A stretch of DNA of 53,464 bases from Candidatus Eiseniibacteriota bacterium. Lineage in GTDB: Bacteria > Eisenbacteria > RBG-16-71-46. Positions 7,675-15,920 of the stretch are shown in pieces. Position numbers and translations under genes: made by a program. Position 1 is the stretch's first letter; every line of letters begins with the position of its first letter. Below the pieces are notes generated by a model. The model worked only from the letters and a program-made list of their open reading frames with translations. It did not search any database and was not told where the DNA came from. The DNA lies in contig VBOY01000007.1 of the NCBI GenBank assembly GCA_005893295.1, positions 27,591 to 81,054 on the forward strand, given 5' to 3'.

Positions 7675-8030
7675 TCAGGCCGTGTCGGGCTCGCTCCACA
7701 CGTGGCGAGTGCGCGTGACCTCGAAGCCTTCGGATCGATAGAGCCGGAGCGCCGATTCGTTGTCGCCGTCCACCATGAGCCACGCGCGCGGCGCCTCCTT
7801 GCGCTCGAGCCAGCCCACGGCCCAGCGCAGCAACGCTCGGCCGAGCCCGATCCCACGCGCCGGCCGGCGGGCCGCCCGTCTTGGTCGGCCACCCAGATCG
7901 CGCGCCGGCTGGAGGCCGGATCGTCGAGGTGACCGGGTCGTGAGAGCCAGTCGAACTCGGGGGCGAGCGAAGGGTCTGCGAGCAGGGGCTCGAGCTCGGC
8001 CCTCACGGCGACGCGGATCACGAGGCTCAC
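7675..8030 (-). pseudogene. GNAT-family N-acetyltransferase, disrupted by deletion and frameshift
   Basis: Starting at GTG 8030 the first frame gives MSLVIRVAVRAELEPLLADP and ends its acetyltransferase-like part at RRAIWVADQDGRPA. The second half of a GNAT domain continues in another frame: RARGIGLGRALLRWAVGWL (motif A, the acetyl-CoA pyrophosphate loop), then WLMVDGDNESALRLYRSEGF (motif B), ending EPDTA at a TGA at 7675-7677. Between them the expected beta strand of about 25-30 residues is absent, so the join near 7865-7880 is a deletion that also shifts frame. The substrate cannot be told. It has its own promoter and diverges from rfaE1. Either a true pseudogene or a sequence error. Confidence 0.7.
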
Positions 8031-8036
8031 CGACCG

Positions 8037-8065
8037 AAGCTAGGAAGCGGTGAGCGCGCCGTCAA
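8037..8065 (-). promoter_or_regulatory. Promoter TTGACG-N17-TAGCTT, start predicted on the GNAT GTG
   Basis: The -35 lies at 8065-8060 and the -10 at 8042-8037, with a 17-bp spacer. The predicted start is near 8030, which is the first base of the GTG start codon, so the transcript would be leaderless. Confidence 0.65.
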
Positions 8066-8092
8066 GGCGGGGCCGCTCTCGTGCCGCTCGCG

Positions 8093-8121
8093 TTGACCCT
8101 CTCCCGACGCGATGCTAGCGT
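8093..8121 (+). promoter_or_regulatory. Promoter TTGACC-N17-TAGCGT for rfaE1
   Basis: The -35 lies at 8093-8098 and the -10 at 8116-8121, preceded by an extended TG at 8113-8114; the spacer is 17 bp. The predicted start near 8128 leaves only about 3 nt before ATG 8131. Confidence 0.75.
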
Positions 8122-8130
8122 GCCGCGCCG

Positions 8131-9129
8131 ATGTCCCGCTCGTTCGATCTCGCCGCGCTGCGCGGCCTGGTGGCGCGCTTCTCGGGCCGCAGGATCCTGG
8201 TGCTCGGCGACCTCATGCTCGACCGCTACCTGTGGGGGCGGGTCGATCGGATCTCGCCCGAAGCTCCCGTACCCGTAGTCGAGATCGAGCGCGAGACGTT
8301 CACGCTCGGCGGCGCGGGCAACGTCGCCGCGAACCTGCGGTCGCTCGGAGCCGAGGCAATTCTGGCCGGCGTGGTCGGCTCGGACGACGAGGGGGAACGG
8401 CTGGTCGAAACCCTGCGCACGCGTGGCGTCGACACGGCGTTGGTCCAACGCGACCTCGCGCGCCCGACCACCGTCAAGACGCGGATCGTCGCCCATTCGC
8501 AGCAGGTGGTGCGCGCCGATCGGGAGTCGCGGGCCGACGTGAACGGCAGCGTCCTCGAGGCCCTGCTCGCTCCGGTGGCCGAGCGGATCGCCGACTGCGA
8601 CGGGCTGGTGGTGAGCGATTACGGCAAGGGCGTGATCACGCCCCGCGCCCTCGCAGCGGCGCTTTCCGCGGCCCGCCGACGGGGGATCCACGTCAGCGTC
8701 GATCCCAAGGAGAGCCACCTCGATGCCTATCGCGAGGTCAGCATCCTCACCCCCAATCAGCACGAGGCGGGCAGCTTCATGGGCCGGCGCATCGTCGACG
8801 ATGCGAGCCTGCTCGACGTAGGCTGGGGGCTCCAGAGGCGGCTCGACGCCGCGGCCGTGCTGATCACCCGCGGCGCCCAGGGCATGAGCCTGTTCGAGCG
8901 CGGGGGCGGCCTCACGCACCTGCCGACCGTGGCGCGCGAGGTGTACGACGTCACGGGCGCCGGCGACACGGTGGTGAGCGTCGTGGCACTGGCGCTCGCC
9001 GCGGGCGCCGACTTCCCGAACGCCTGCCACCTCGCGAACCACGCTGCTGGCGTCGTGATCCGTGAGGTCGGCACCGCATCGTGCTCGCCGGCCGAGCTGC
9101 TCGCCTCCCTGGACGGGACCGGGCCGTGA
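8131..9129 (+). CDS. rfaE1: D-glycero-beta-D-manno-heptose-7-phosphate kinase
   Basis: A 332-residue PfkB-family sugar kinase corresponding to the first domain of bifunctional HldE. It phosphorylates heptose 7-phosphate at C1 during ADP-heptose synthesis for LPS inner core. Diagnostic segments: VLGDLMLDRYLWGRVDRISP, TLGGAGNVAANLRSLGAEA, VVSDYGKGVIT and the PfkB signature DVTGAGDTVVSVVALALAAG with its catalytic Asp. The length fits a stand-alone kinase domain. The ATG sits about 3 nt from the predicted transcription start, and its stop overlaps the next gene (GTGA), so kinase and nucleotidyltransferase are split but coupled. Confidence 0.95.
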   Translation: MSRSFDLAALRGLVARFSGRRILVLGDLMLDRYLWGRVDRISPEAPVPVVEIERETFTLGGAGNVAANLRSLGAEAILAGVVGSDDEGERLVETLRTRGVDTALVQRDLARPTTVKTRIVAHSQQVVRADRESRADVNGSVLEALLAPVAERIADCDGLVVSDYGKGVITPRALAAALSAARRRGIHVSVDPKESHLDAYREVSILTPNQHEAGSFMGRRIVDDASLLDVGWGLQRRLDAAAVLITRGAQGMSLFERGGGLTHLPTVAREVYDVTGAGDTVVSVVALALAAGADFPNACHLANHAAGVVIREVGTASCSPAELLASLDGTGP

Positions 9130-9647
9130 CGCCCGGGGGTGCGGCCGCCGACCTCCCCGCCGCGGGTGCCGTGCTGTCGAAAGGCGAGCACGCCACGCTT
9201 GAGGCGTGGCGCGCAGCGGGCGATGTGATCGTGTTCACGAACGGCGTCTTCGACTTGCTGCACCGCGGGCATCTCGATTTGCTCGAGCGCTCACGCGCCC
9301 TCGGCGATCGGCTGGTGGTAGGCGTGAACGGGGACGCCTCGGTGCGGCGCCTCAAAGGATCGGGTCGGCCGCTCGTCCTGGCCACCGAGCGCACCGCGAT
9401 GCTCGCGGCGCTACGCTGCGTGGACATGACCGTGATCTTCGACGACGACACGCCGGAGCGCTTGATCCGCGAGGTGAAGCCCCACGTGCTGGTGAAAGGG
9501 GGCGACTGGCCGGTGGAGCGGATCGTCGGCCGCGCATTCGTCGAGGCGCACGGAGGCCGCGTGCTGAGCCTTCCCCTGCGCGAGGGCTACGGAACCTCGA
9601 ACATCGTCGAGCGCATCCGCGCCGGCCGCTCGGCGCTCGATCCATGA
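9126..9647 (+). CDS. rfaE2: D-glycero-beta-D-manno-heptose 1-phosphate adenylyltransferase
   Basis: A 173-residue nucleotidyltransferase equal to the second HldE domain. It transfers AMP to heptose 1-phosphate to form ADP-heptose. Motifs: TNGVFDLLHRGHLDLLERSR (the HxGH site as HRGH), VGVNGDASVRRLKGSGRP, AALRCVDMTVIFDDDTP, HVLVKGGDW and GYGTSNIVERIR. I chose GTG 9126, which overlaps the rfaE1 stop by 4 bp; an upstream in-frame ATG at 9081 would extend into rfaE1 without added homology. The pair makes the ADP-heptose precursor for LPS exported by the Lpt system encoded near 32 kb. Confidence 0.94.
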   Translation: MTPGGAAADLPAAGAVLSKGEHATLEAWRAAGDVIVFTNGVFDLLHRGHLDLLERSRALGDRLVVGVNGDASVRRLKGSGRPLVLATERTAMLAALRCVDMTVIFDDDTPERLIREVKPHVLVKGGDWPVERIVGRAFVEAHGGRVLSLPLREGYGTSNIVERIRAGRSALDP

Positions 9648-9696
9648 CGGCCACGTGGCATCCTGTGCGCGCGCCGCGACACGGCGCCACGGCCGT

Positions 9697-9746
9697 GGAG
9701 GCTGCTTGAGGCAGGAGGCCGCTTAACGCAGAGGCTGCTTAACGCC
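9697..9746 (+). repeat. Three imperfect tandem copies of a 16-17 bp unit
   Basis: Units at 9697-9713, 9714-9730 and 9731-9746 share GAGGCtGCTTaACGCa with few mismatches. They lie just upstream of the aldehyde dehydrogenase promoter and could be an operator or a simple slippage repeat. Confidence 0.6.
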
Positions 9747-9775
9747 TTGATTCCCGACTTCAGGGCGCGTAGCCT
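9747..9775 (+). promoter_or_regulatory. Promoter TTGATT-N17-TAGCCT for the aldehyde dehydrogenase gene
   Basis: The -35 lies at 9747-9752 and the -10 at 9770-9775, with a 17-bp spacer. The predicted start near 9782 gives a leader of about 85 nt to ATG 9867. It directly follows the tandem repeats. Confidence 0.6.
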
Positions 9776-9866
9776 AACGCGTTCTTTGTGGCTAGACGCT
9801 TCTCGCGCGCCGGCCCGAGAATCGCCCACCGTTCCTGGAGGCCCGCGCCAGCACCGGCGCTCACGC

Positions 9867-11343
9867 ATGCCGCAACCATTTCTGAACTCGATCGGAGGCC
9901 GGTGGGTACCCGCGTGCTCCGGCCGCACCTTCCCCAACCGCAATCCCGCCACCGGCGAGACGCTGGGCGAGTTCCCGGCCTCGGGCGCAGAGGACGTCGC
10001 CGCCGCCGTCGACGCGGCGGCGGCCGCCTATCGCTCGTGGCGGATGACCCCGGCGCCCAAGCGTGCCGAGATCGTCTTCCGGGCCGGGGCGATGATCGCC
10101 GCGCGCAAGGAAGAACTGGCCAAAGCCATGACGCGCGAGATGGGGAAGATCTTAATTGAGACGCGCGGCGACGTGCAGGAAGGAATCGACATGGCCTTCC
10201 TGGCGGGAGGCGAGGGACGGCGCATGTTCGGCGTCACCACGCCGAGCGAGATGCCGAACAAGTGGGCGATGTCGGTGCGCTGCCCGATCGGCGTTGCCGG
10301 GGTGATCACGCCCTGGAACTTCCCGTTCGCGATTCCGTCGTGGAAGCTGATGCCGGCCCTGGTGGCGGGCAACACGGCGGTGTTCAAGCCCGCCGGCGAC
10401 ACGCCCGAGATGGCGTGGCATTTCACCAAGATCTTCGAAGCGGCCGGGTTGCCGCCGGGGGTGCTCAATCTCGTGTTCGGCAGCGGCTCGCAGGTCGGGG
10501 ACCCGATGGTCGCCCACCCCGGCATCCAGGTGCTCTCGTTCACCGGCTCGACCGAGGTCGGGCTCGGCATCGCCGGCAAGGGCGGGGCGCTCGGCAAGCG
10601 GATCTCGCTCGAGATGGGGGGCAAGAACGCGATCATCGTGCTCGAGGACGCCGCTCGCGGCAGACGCCATCGCCTGGAGCGCGTTCGGGACCACCGGCCA
10701 ACGCTGCACCGCCTGTAGCCGCGTGCTGGTGGCCGAGCGAGTGCACGATGCGCTGGTCGAGCGCGTCGCTACCCGGGCCCAGTCCTTGAAGCTCGGCGAC
10801 GGGCTCGACCCAGATACCGAGGTGGGTCCGCTCGTCAACCAGGGCCAGGTCGAGCGCGTCCACCAGTACGTGGAGATCGGGCTCGAGGAAGGAGCGCGTC
10901 TCGCGGCCGGCGGGGCGCGCGCCAACGACGGAGCGCTGGCCAAGGGACACTTCTACCGCCCCACCGTGTTCGCCTGCGTCAAGCCCCACGCGCGCATCGC
11001 GGTCGAGGAGATCTTCGGGCCGGTGCTGGCCATGATTCGCGTGCGCGACCTGGACGAGGCGATCCAGATCAACAACGCGTCGCGCTTCGGGCTCTCCGCT
11101 TCGGTGTTCACCGCCGACGTCAACCGGGCCTTTCGCGCGATGCGCGACCTCGACACCGGAATCGTGTACGTGAACCACGGCACCACCGGCGCCGAAACGC
11201 ACTTGCCCTTCGGCGGTACGCGCGGAACCGGCAACGGTCACCGCGAGGCGGGGCATACCATGCTCGATCCCTTCACCGAGTGGAAGAGCGTCTACATCGA
11301 CTTCAGCGGCCGCATTCAGCGGGCGCAGATCGACAACCCCTAG
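9867..11343 (+). pseudogene. NAD(P)-dependent aldehyde dehydrogenase, frameshifted just before the catalytic cysteine
   Basis: The first frame (ATG 9867, MPQPFLNSIGGRWVPACSGR) carries the Rossmann half: GVITPWNFPFAIPSWK, FKPAGDTPE, FTGSTEVG and SLEMGGKNAIIVLEDA, then runs into a TAG near 10716. The second frame resumes ADAIAWSAFGTTGQRCTACS, containing the catalytic Cys, and continues with GPVLAMIRV and the end FTEWKSVYIDFSG to TAG 11343. Family alignment suggests EDADLxLAADAI was intended; about 8 nt (or 2 nt) are missing around 10652-10660. No slippery heptamer is visible, so programmed frameshifting is unlikely. Either a sequence error or a recent pseudogene. The substrate is not determinable. 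The gene precedes sucC by 19 bp and may have shared its transcript. Confidence 0.85.
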
Positions 11344-11362
11344 CGCCTCGGCGAGACCGTCC

Positions 11363-12502
11363 ATGAACCTGCACGAGTACCAAGCCAAGGAGCTGTTCGC
11401 GCGGCACGGGCTTCCGGTGCTGCCGGGACAGGTGGCGACCACGCCCGAGGAGGCACGGAACATCGCCACCTCGCTGGGCGATACCGTGGTGCTCAAGGCC
11501 CAGGTTCTGGTTGGCGGTCGCGGGAAGGCGGGCGGTGTGAAGCTGGCGCGCGGCGCCGAGGAGGCCTACCACGCGGCGCGCGCCATTCTGGGGCTCAAGA
11601 TCCAGGATCTGCCGGTGCGCAAGGTCCTGGTGGCGCGCGCGGCCGAGATCGCACGCGAGCTGTACCTGTCGATCGTGCTCGATCGGGCCGCCCAGCTGCC
11701 GCTGGTGATGCTGTCCGCCGAGGGTGGAGTCGAGATCGAGGAAGTCGCCCGGGTGAGCCCCGAGAAGATCCTGCGGCGCCACGTGTCGCTCGACGGCCTG
11801 AGGCCGTACCAGGCGCGCTCCTTGTTCCGTCCGTTGCTCGCCGACGGCTCCCAGGTTTCCCAAGCTGCGGACATCCTGCTTAGGCTGTGGGCGGTGTTTC
11901 GAGACGGGGACTGCACGCTGGCTGAAATCAATCCGCTCGCGGTGACGCCGGAGGGGAAGTTGGTGGCCCTCGACGCCAAGGTGACGCTGGACGATAACGC
12001 CGAGTTCCGTCATCGCGACTGGAACCTGTGGCGCGATCCCGAAGACGAAACGCCCGGAGCCCGGCTGGCGCGCGAGCGGGGGCTGTCGTACGTGAAGCTG
12101 GACGGCGACATCGGATGCGTCGTGAACGGCGCGGGCCTCGCCATGGCCACCATGGACCTGGTGAAGCACTACGGCGGCGAGCCGGCCAATTTCCTCGACA
12201 TCGGCGGCTCGTCGAGCCCCGACAAGGTGACGGCGGCGCTCAAGATCATCACCTCCGATTCGCGCGTGCGAGTCATCCTGTTCAACATCTTCGGTGGCAT
12301 CACGCGCTGCGACGACGTGGCGCGGGGCATCGTGCAGTCCCTCGAGCAGAGCCCGCTCGCGGTGCCGCTCGTGATCCGGCTCACCGGGACGAACGAGGAC
12401 CTGGCGCGCAAGATCCTGGCCGAGCGCGGGCTCTCGGCCACCACCTCGATGGACGAAGGCGTGCGCGCGGCGATCGCCAAGGCACAGGAGGTGTTCGCGT
12501 GA
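11363..12502 (+). CDS. sucC: Succinyl-CoA synthetase (ADP/GDP-forming) subunit beta
   Basis: A 379-residue beta subunit of the TCA-cycle ligase that interconverts succinyl-CoA and succinate with substrate-level phosphorylation. It begins [19 protein letters not shown] as the family does, has the ATP-grasp segment [39 protein letters not shown] for Mg-nucleotide, and the C-terminal flavodoxin-like half with [22 protein letters not shown] and [13 protein letters not shown]. Length and motifs are complete. Its stop overlaps the GTG of sucD by 4 bp. Confidence 0.97.
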   Translation: MNLHEYQAKELFARHGLPVLPGQVATTPEEARNIATSLGDTVVLKAQVLVGGRGKAGGVKLARGAEEAYHAARAILGLKIQDLPVRKVLVARAAEIARELYLSIVLDRAAQLPLVMLSAEGGVEIEEVARVSPEKILRRHVSLDGLRPYQARSLFRPLLADGSQVSQAADILLRLWAVFRDGDCTLAEINPLAVTPEGKLVALDAKVTLDDNAEFRHRDWNLWRDPEDETPGARLARERGLSYVKLDGDIGCVVNGAGLAMATMDLVKHYGGEPANFLDIGGSSSPDKVTAALKIITSDSRVRVILFNIFGGITRCDDVARGIVQSLEQSPLAVPLVIRLTGTNEDLARKILAERGLSATTSMDEGVRAAIAKAQEVFA

Positions 12503-13572
12503 GCATCCTGATCGACAAGGGCACGCGGCTCCTGGTGCAGGGCATCACCGGCCGCGACGGCGGGTTTCACACCCGTCAAATGCTCGATTACGGAACCAAG
12601 GTCGTGGCCGGCGTCACTCCCGGACGGGGCGGAGAGAAGATCCACGGCGTGCCGGTGTTCGACAGCGTAGCCGAAGCCATGGCGGCCACGCGAGCGAACA
12701 CCTCGATGATCGTCGTTCCCGCTCCCTTCGCCGCCGACGCCATCTTCGAGGCGGCGGACGCCGGCGTGGGCTTGATCGTGTGCATCACCGAGGGCATTCC
12801 GGTGCGCGACGCGCTGGCGGTGGTGCACGACATCGCCGCGCTGCGCAAGAGCCCCGATTCGGGCCGGCCGGCGCGCGGCCGCCCGCGATTGATCGGCCCC
12901 AACTGTCCGGGCCTGATCAGTCCCGGGCTCTCCAAGGTGGGGATTCTGCCCGGGCAGATCTGCAAGCCAGGATCGGTCGGCGTGGTGTCCCGCAGCGGCA
13001 CGCTGACCTACGAAGTGGTTCACCAGCTGAGCCAGAGCGGCCTCGGCCAGAGCACCTGCCTCGGCGTCGGCGGCGACCCGGTGATCGGAACCACCTTCGT
13101 CGACACGCTGGCTTTGTTCGAGGACGACTCCGAGACCGATGCGATCGTGCTGATCGGAGAGATCGGCGGGACCGACGAAGAGGAGGCGGCGCAGTTCATC
13201 AAGCGGCGGGTCAGAAAGCCGGTGGTCGCGTTCATCGCCGGCCAGACCGCGCCCCCCGGCAAGCGCATGGGGCACGCCGGGGCGATCGTCGCGGGCGGCA
13301 CCGGGCAGGCGAGCGAGAAGATCGCCGCGTTTCGCGCGGTCGGCGTTCCGGTGGCGCGCGTCCCGTCCGAGATCCCAGGGTTGGTGGGGGAGCTCCTGGA
13401 GCGCCGGCGCGGGCGGCGGGCCTCGGCTCGCCCCAAGAGCCGGCATGCCGGCCGCTCGCTCGCCGCCAGCCGTCCCGCACGCGCCGCGGGGCCGAAGCGG
13501 ACCACGGCGAAACGCGGGACCGCCGCGCGCGGCGGTGGGCGACGGACGGCGACCCGTCGATCATCGCGCTGA
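12499..13572 (+). CDS. sucD: Succinyl-CoA synthetase subunit alpha with a basic C-terminal tail
   Basis: The CoA-binding alpha subunit: [20 protein letters not shown], the nucleotide loop, [41 protein letters not shown] and [11 protein letters not shown] with the phosphohistidine His259. At 357 residues it is about 60 longer than usual. The extra part is a low-complexity Arg/Ala/Lys-rich tail from about residue 300 ([17 protein letters not shown] onward), plus a small insertion before RLIGPNC. The tail looks like a nucleic-acid-binding or disordered extension and is in frame with no sign of a shift. It forms a coupled pair with sucC. Confidence 0.95.
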   Translation: MSILIDKGTRLLVQGITGRDGGFHTRQMLDYGTKVVAGVTPGRGGEKIHGVPVFDSVAEAMAATRANTSMIVVPAPFAADAIFEAADAGVGLIVCITEGIPVRDALAVVHDIAALRKSPDSGRPARGRPRLIGPNCPGLISPGLSKVGILPGQICKPGSVGVVSRSGTLTYEVVHQLSQSGLGQSTCLGVGGDPVIGTTFVDTLALFEDDSETDAIVLIGEIGGTDEEEAAQFIKRRVRKPVVAFIAGQTAPPGKRMGHAGAIVAGGTGQASEKIAAFRAVGVPVARVPSEIPGLVGELLERRRGRRASARPKSRHAGRSLAASRPARAAGPKRTTAKRGTAARGGGRRTATRRSSR

Positions 13573-13601
13573 TGCGGCTCTGATCGACCGTGAAGGAGGA
13601 A

Positions 13602-14024
13602 TTGCCGCTGGAACGAACCCTGTTCATCGTCAAGCCCGACGCCGTGGAGCGCAACCTGATCGGGAAGATCCTGGCGCACGTGGAGGACCGGGGCTTTCGC
13701 ATCGTGGAAGCGCGCCTGGGGCCGATCGCGCGCGAGGAGGCGGAGCGCTTCTATGCCGAGCACCGAGGCAAGCCCTTCTTCTTGGACCTGCTCGACTACA
13801 TGACCTCCGGCCCGGTCATGCTGACGTGCCTCGAGCGGGAGGGCGCGGTGCGCGGCCTGCGCGAGGTGGTGGGAGCGACCGACCCCAAGGAGGCCGCACC
13901 AGGCACCGTGCGGCAGCTGTTCGGGCTTAGCAAGCAGATGAACTCGGTGCACGCTTCCGACAGCCCGGCGAGCGCCAGCCGGGAAGTCGAGCTGTTCTTC
14001 GGCGCGCAAGCCCTGGCCCGCTGA
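13602..14024 (+). CDS. ndk: Nucleoside diphosphate kinase
   Basis: Transfers gamma-phosphate between nucleoside triphosphates and diphosphates through a phosphohistidine. The visible core is complete: ERTLFIVKPDAVERNLIGKI, YAEHRGKPFF, TSGPVMLTCLEREGAV, VVGATDPKEAAPGTVRQLFG and NSVHASDSPASA with the active His. The start is unclear. A strong AAGGAGGA lies at 13593-13600; TTG 13602 is only 2 nt after GGAGG, while CTG 13608 sits 8 nt after it and would give the family's standard N-terminus (MERTLF). GTG 13590 precedes the ribosome site and is unlikely. Confidence 0.95.
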   Translation: MPLERTLFIVKPDAVERNLIGKILAHVEDRGFRIVEARLGPIAREEAERFYAEHRGKPFFLDLLDYMTSGPVMLTCLEREGAVRGLREVVGATDPKEAAPGTVRQLFGLSKQMNSVHASDSPASASREVELFFGAQALAR

Positions 14025-14087
14025 GCGCGGCCCCGGCGAGGCCCGCGGCGCGAGCCCCCGGCCGGCTGGACGCGGTCTGAAACCGTG

Positions 14088-14096
14088 TGCTAGTGT
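14088..14096 (+). promoter_or_regulatory. Extended -10 (TGcTAGTGT) upstream of yceD
   Basis: The extended -10 TG-c-TAGTGT lies at 14088-14096. The best -35 is a weak TGGACG at 14067-14072 with an 18-bp spacer. The predicted start near 14103 gives a 30-nt leader. This probably starts the yceD-rpmF-plsX-fab transcript. Confidence 0.45.
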
Positions 14097-14132
14097 GCCG
14101 GTATCCCGGTCCACGGTCTGCTCTAACTCGAT

Positions 14133-14606
14133 ATGTCGGCCTTCGTTATTCAGTTAGCGGCCCTGGCCGGGGGGCTCAACCGCCTTGAGGAACGGGCCCT
14201 GGCTGCCGATCTGGAGCTCGAGGAGTCCCAGTGGCCCGGGACGATCTTCGGGGCCCTGACAGTAGAAAGGACCGGCGAGAGGGTGGCAGTACGCGGCCAG
14301 GTCCGAGCCGTGGCCCAGCTGGAATGCGGACGCTGTCTCGTGACGTTCGAGCAGCCCGTCGAGGGCGATCTGACCCTGTACGCCGACCGGTCGGGTGGAT
14401 CCCTGGGGCTCGAGCGAGAGCTCGAGGACGACCACGCCATGAGGTTTCACGACGGCCGCCGGCTGGACCTGCGCGGGGCCGCGCGCGAAGCGTTGCTGGT
14501 CGAGCTTCCCATCACTCCGCGCTGTCGCGAGGAGTGCCGGGGCTTGTGCCCGACGTGTGGCGCGGACCTCAACCAGGGACCATGCGACTGCGGCGGGCGA
14601 GAATAG
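14133..14606 (+). CDS. yceD: YceD/DUF177 family protein
   Basis: A 157-residue DUF177 protein; the family is linked to 23S rRNA accumulation and almost always precedes rpmF, as it does here. Features: [20 protein letters not shown] with its CxxC, the central beta region, and a C-terminal [19 protein letters not shown] followed by CDCGG, a Cys-rich probable zinc site. Length and position are standard. No strong ribosome site precedes ATG 14133. Confidence 0.9.
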   Translation: MSAFVIQLAALAGGLNRLEERALAADLELEESQWPGTIFGALTVERTGERVAVRGQVRAVAQLECGRCLVTFEQPVEGDLTLYADRSGGSLGLERELEDDHAMRFHDGRRLDLRGAAREALLVELPITPRCREECRGLCPTCGADLNQGPCDCGGRE

Positions 14607-14618
14607 GCTCGGTCCTAA

Positions 14619-14666
14619 GACCCGGCGTACGGCGGGTCCTAGGGCTCGTCGAACGGGTTCGAGCCC
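14619..14666 (+). other. Two consecutive hairpins in the yceD-rpmF spacer
   Basis: Hairpin 1 pairs GACCCG (14619-14624) with CGGGTC (14633-14638). Hairpin 2 pairs GGGCTCG (14642-14648) with CGAGCCC (14660-14666). They lie between yceD and the rpmF ribosome site without a U-tract, so processing or stability elements are more likely than a terminator. Confidence 0.5.
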
Positions 14667-14694
14667 CCGGGACGACTCCCGTAGGAGGAACACG

Positions 14695-14877
14695 ATGGCA
14701 GTACCCAAGCGAAGGCACTCGAGCACGCGCGGGCGCAAGCGGCGCACGCACTGGAAGCTCGCTGCCCCTGGTCTCCATGCCTGCAGCCACTGCAGCAGCT
14801 TGAAGCAGCCGCATCGGGTGTGCCCGAACTGCGGCTACTACGACGGCGAGGAGATCGTCGTGCCGCGATCCGAATAG
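14695..14877 (+). CDS. rpmF: Large ribosomal subunit protein bL32
   Basis: A 60-residue ribosomal protein. It begins [20 protein letters not shown] as bL32 does and retains the zinc ribbon (CSHC ... CPNCG), so this is the zinc-binding form. ATG 14695 is preceded by AGGAGGAA at 14683-14690. The placement yceD-rpmF-plsX-fab is the widely conserved order. Confidence 0.96.
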   Translation: MAVPKRRHSSTRGRKRRTHWKLAAPGLHACSHCSSLKQPHRVCPNCGYYDGEEIVVPRSE

Positions 14878-14897
14878 TCGAGACAGGGCCCAAGGGA

Positions 14898-15920
14898 ATG
14901 GCTCCGATCCCGCGGATCGGGATTGACGCGATGGGAGGGGACCACGGCCCCAGCGTGGTCGCACAGGGAACCGTGCGAGCGCTGCGGGAGCTACCGGGGC
15001 GTTTCGCGGTCACCCTGATCGGCGACCAGGCCGAGATCGGCCCCGCGCTCCGCAAGGCCGACGCGGATGGGCTTCCGATCGAGGTGGTACACGCCTCGGA
15101 GCGCATCGAGATGGCCGAGAAGGCGTCGCTCGCGGCGCGAAAGGCGGGCTCCTCGATCGGCGTGATGACCCAGCTCCACAAGGAGGGCCGCCTGGACGCC
15201 ATCTTCAGCGCCGGAAACACGGGCGCGGTGGTGGCGACCGCGCTGCTCGGGCTCGGCCGGCTCGAATCGGTGGCACGTCCGGCGTTGGCCGCGTTTCTGC
15301 CCAATCCCGCGGGAGGCACGGTCCTGCTGGACGTCGGTGCCAACGCCGAGTGCAAGGCGAGCTACCTGGTCCAGTTCGCCCACATGGGTGCGGTCTATGC
15401 CCGCTACCTGTTAGGGCGGGAGAACCCCCGCATCGGACTGCTCTCGATCGGCGAGGAGGACACCAAGGGGAACGGGCTCGTGCTCGAGGCCCTCCCGCTG
15501 CTGCGCCGTGCGCACCACTTGCAATTCATCGGCAACGTCGAGGGGCGGGACGTCTTCAAGGGCTCGTGCGACGTGGTGGTGACCGACGGCTTCACCGGCA
15601 ATGTCGTGCTCAAGACGGCCGAGAGCGTGGCGGCACTACTGGTGCACAAGATGCGCGAGGAAATCCTGCACGATCCGATGGCGATGGTCGGCACGCTGTT
15701 CATGCGGCCGGCGCTCCACCGCCTGAGACGGTCGCTCGACTGGGAGGAGCACGGCGCCGCCCCGTTGCTGGGGGTGAACGGCGTGTGCTTCATCGGCCAC
15801 GGGAGCAGCGGCTCGACGGCGATCTTCAGCGCGATCCGCACCGTGACCGAGTTCGTGGAGAAACGCGTCAACGAGCACATCCGGGAAGAGATCGAGGCGG
15901 ACCGTGAAACGGCAGCGTGA
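14898..15920 (+). CDS. plsX: Phosphate acyltransferase PlsX
   Basis: Converts acyl-ACP to acyl-phosphate for phospholipid synthesis. A 340-residue protein beginning IPRIGIDAMGGDHGPSVVAQ, with FSAGNTGAVVATALLGLGRL, VLLDVGANAECKASYLVQFA, GLLSIGEEDTKGN, TDGFTGNVVLKTAESVA and LLGVNGVCFIGHGSS. Start ATG 14898 is 20 bp after rpmF with only a weak AAGGGA. The last 17 bases overlap fabH. Confidence 0.96.
   Translation: MAPIPRIGIDAMGGDHGPSVVAQGTVRALRELPGRFAVTLIGDQAEIGPALRKADADGLPIEVVHASERIEMAEKASLAARKAGSSIGVMTQLHKEGRLDAIFSAGNTGAVVATALLGLGRLESVARPALAAFLPNPAGGTVLLDVGANAECKASYLVQFAHMGAVYARYLLGRENPRIGLLSIGEEDTKGNGLVLEALPLLRRAHHLQFIGNVEGRDVFKGSCDVVVTDGFTGNVVLKTAESVAALLVHKMREEILHDPMAMVGTLFMRPALHRLRRSLDWEEHGAAPLLGVNGVCFIGHGSSGSTAIFSAIRTVTEFVEKRVNEHIREEIEADRETAA

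Noticed and set aside
10640-10730. Programmed ribosomal frameshift in the aldehyde dehydrogenase
   Set aside because: No slippery heptamer, internal ribosome-like site or downstream pseudoknot is visible, and two expected residues are missing as well.
14642-14670. A possible tRNA, because of GGGTTCGAGCCC
   Set aside because: No T-arm of 5 bp with a 7-nt loop can be formed, and no acceptor, D or anticodon arms are present; it is a simple hairpin.
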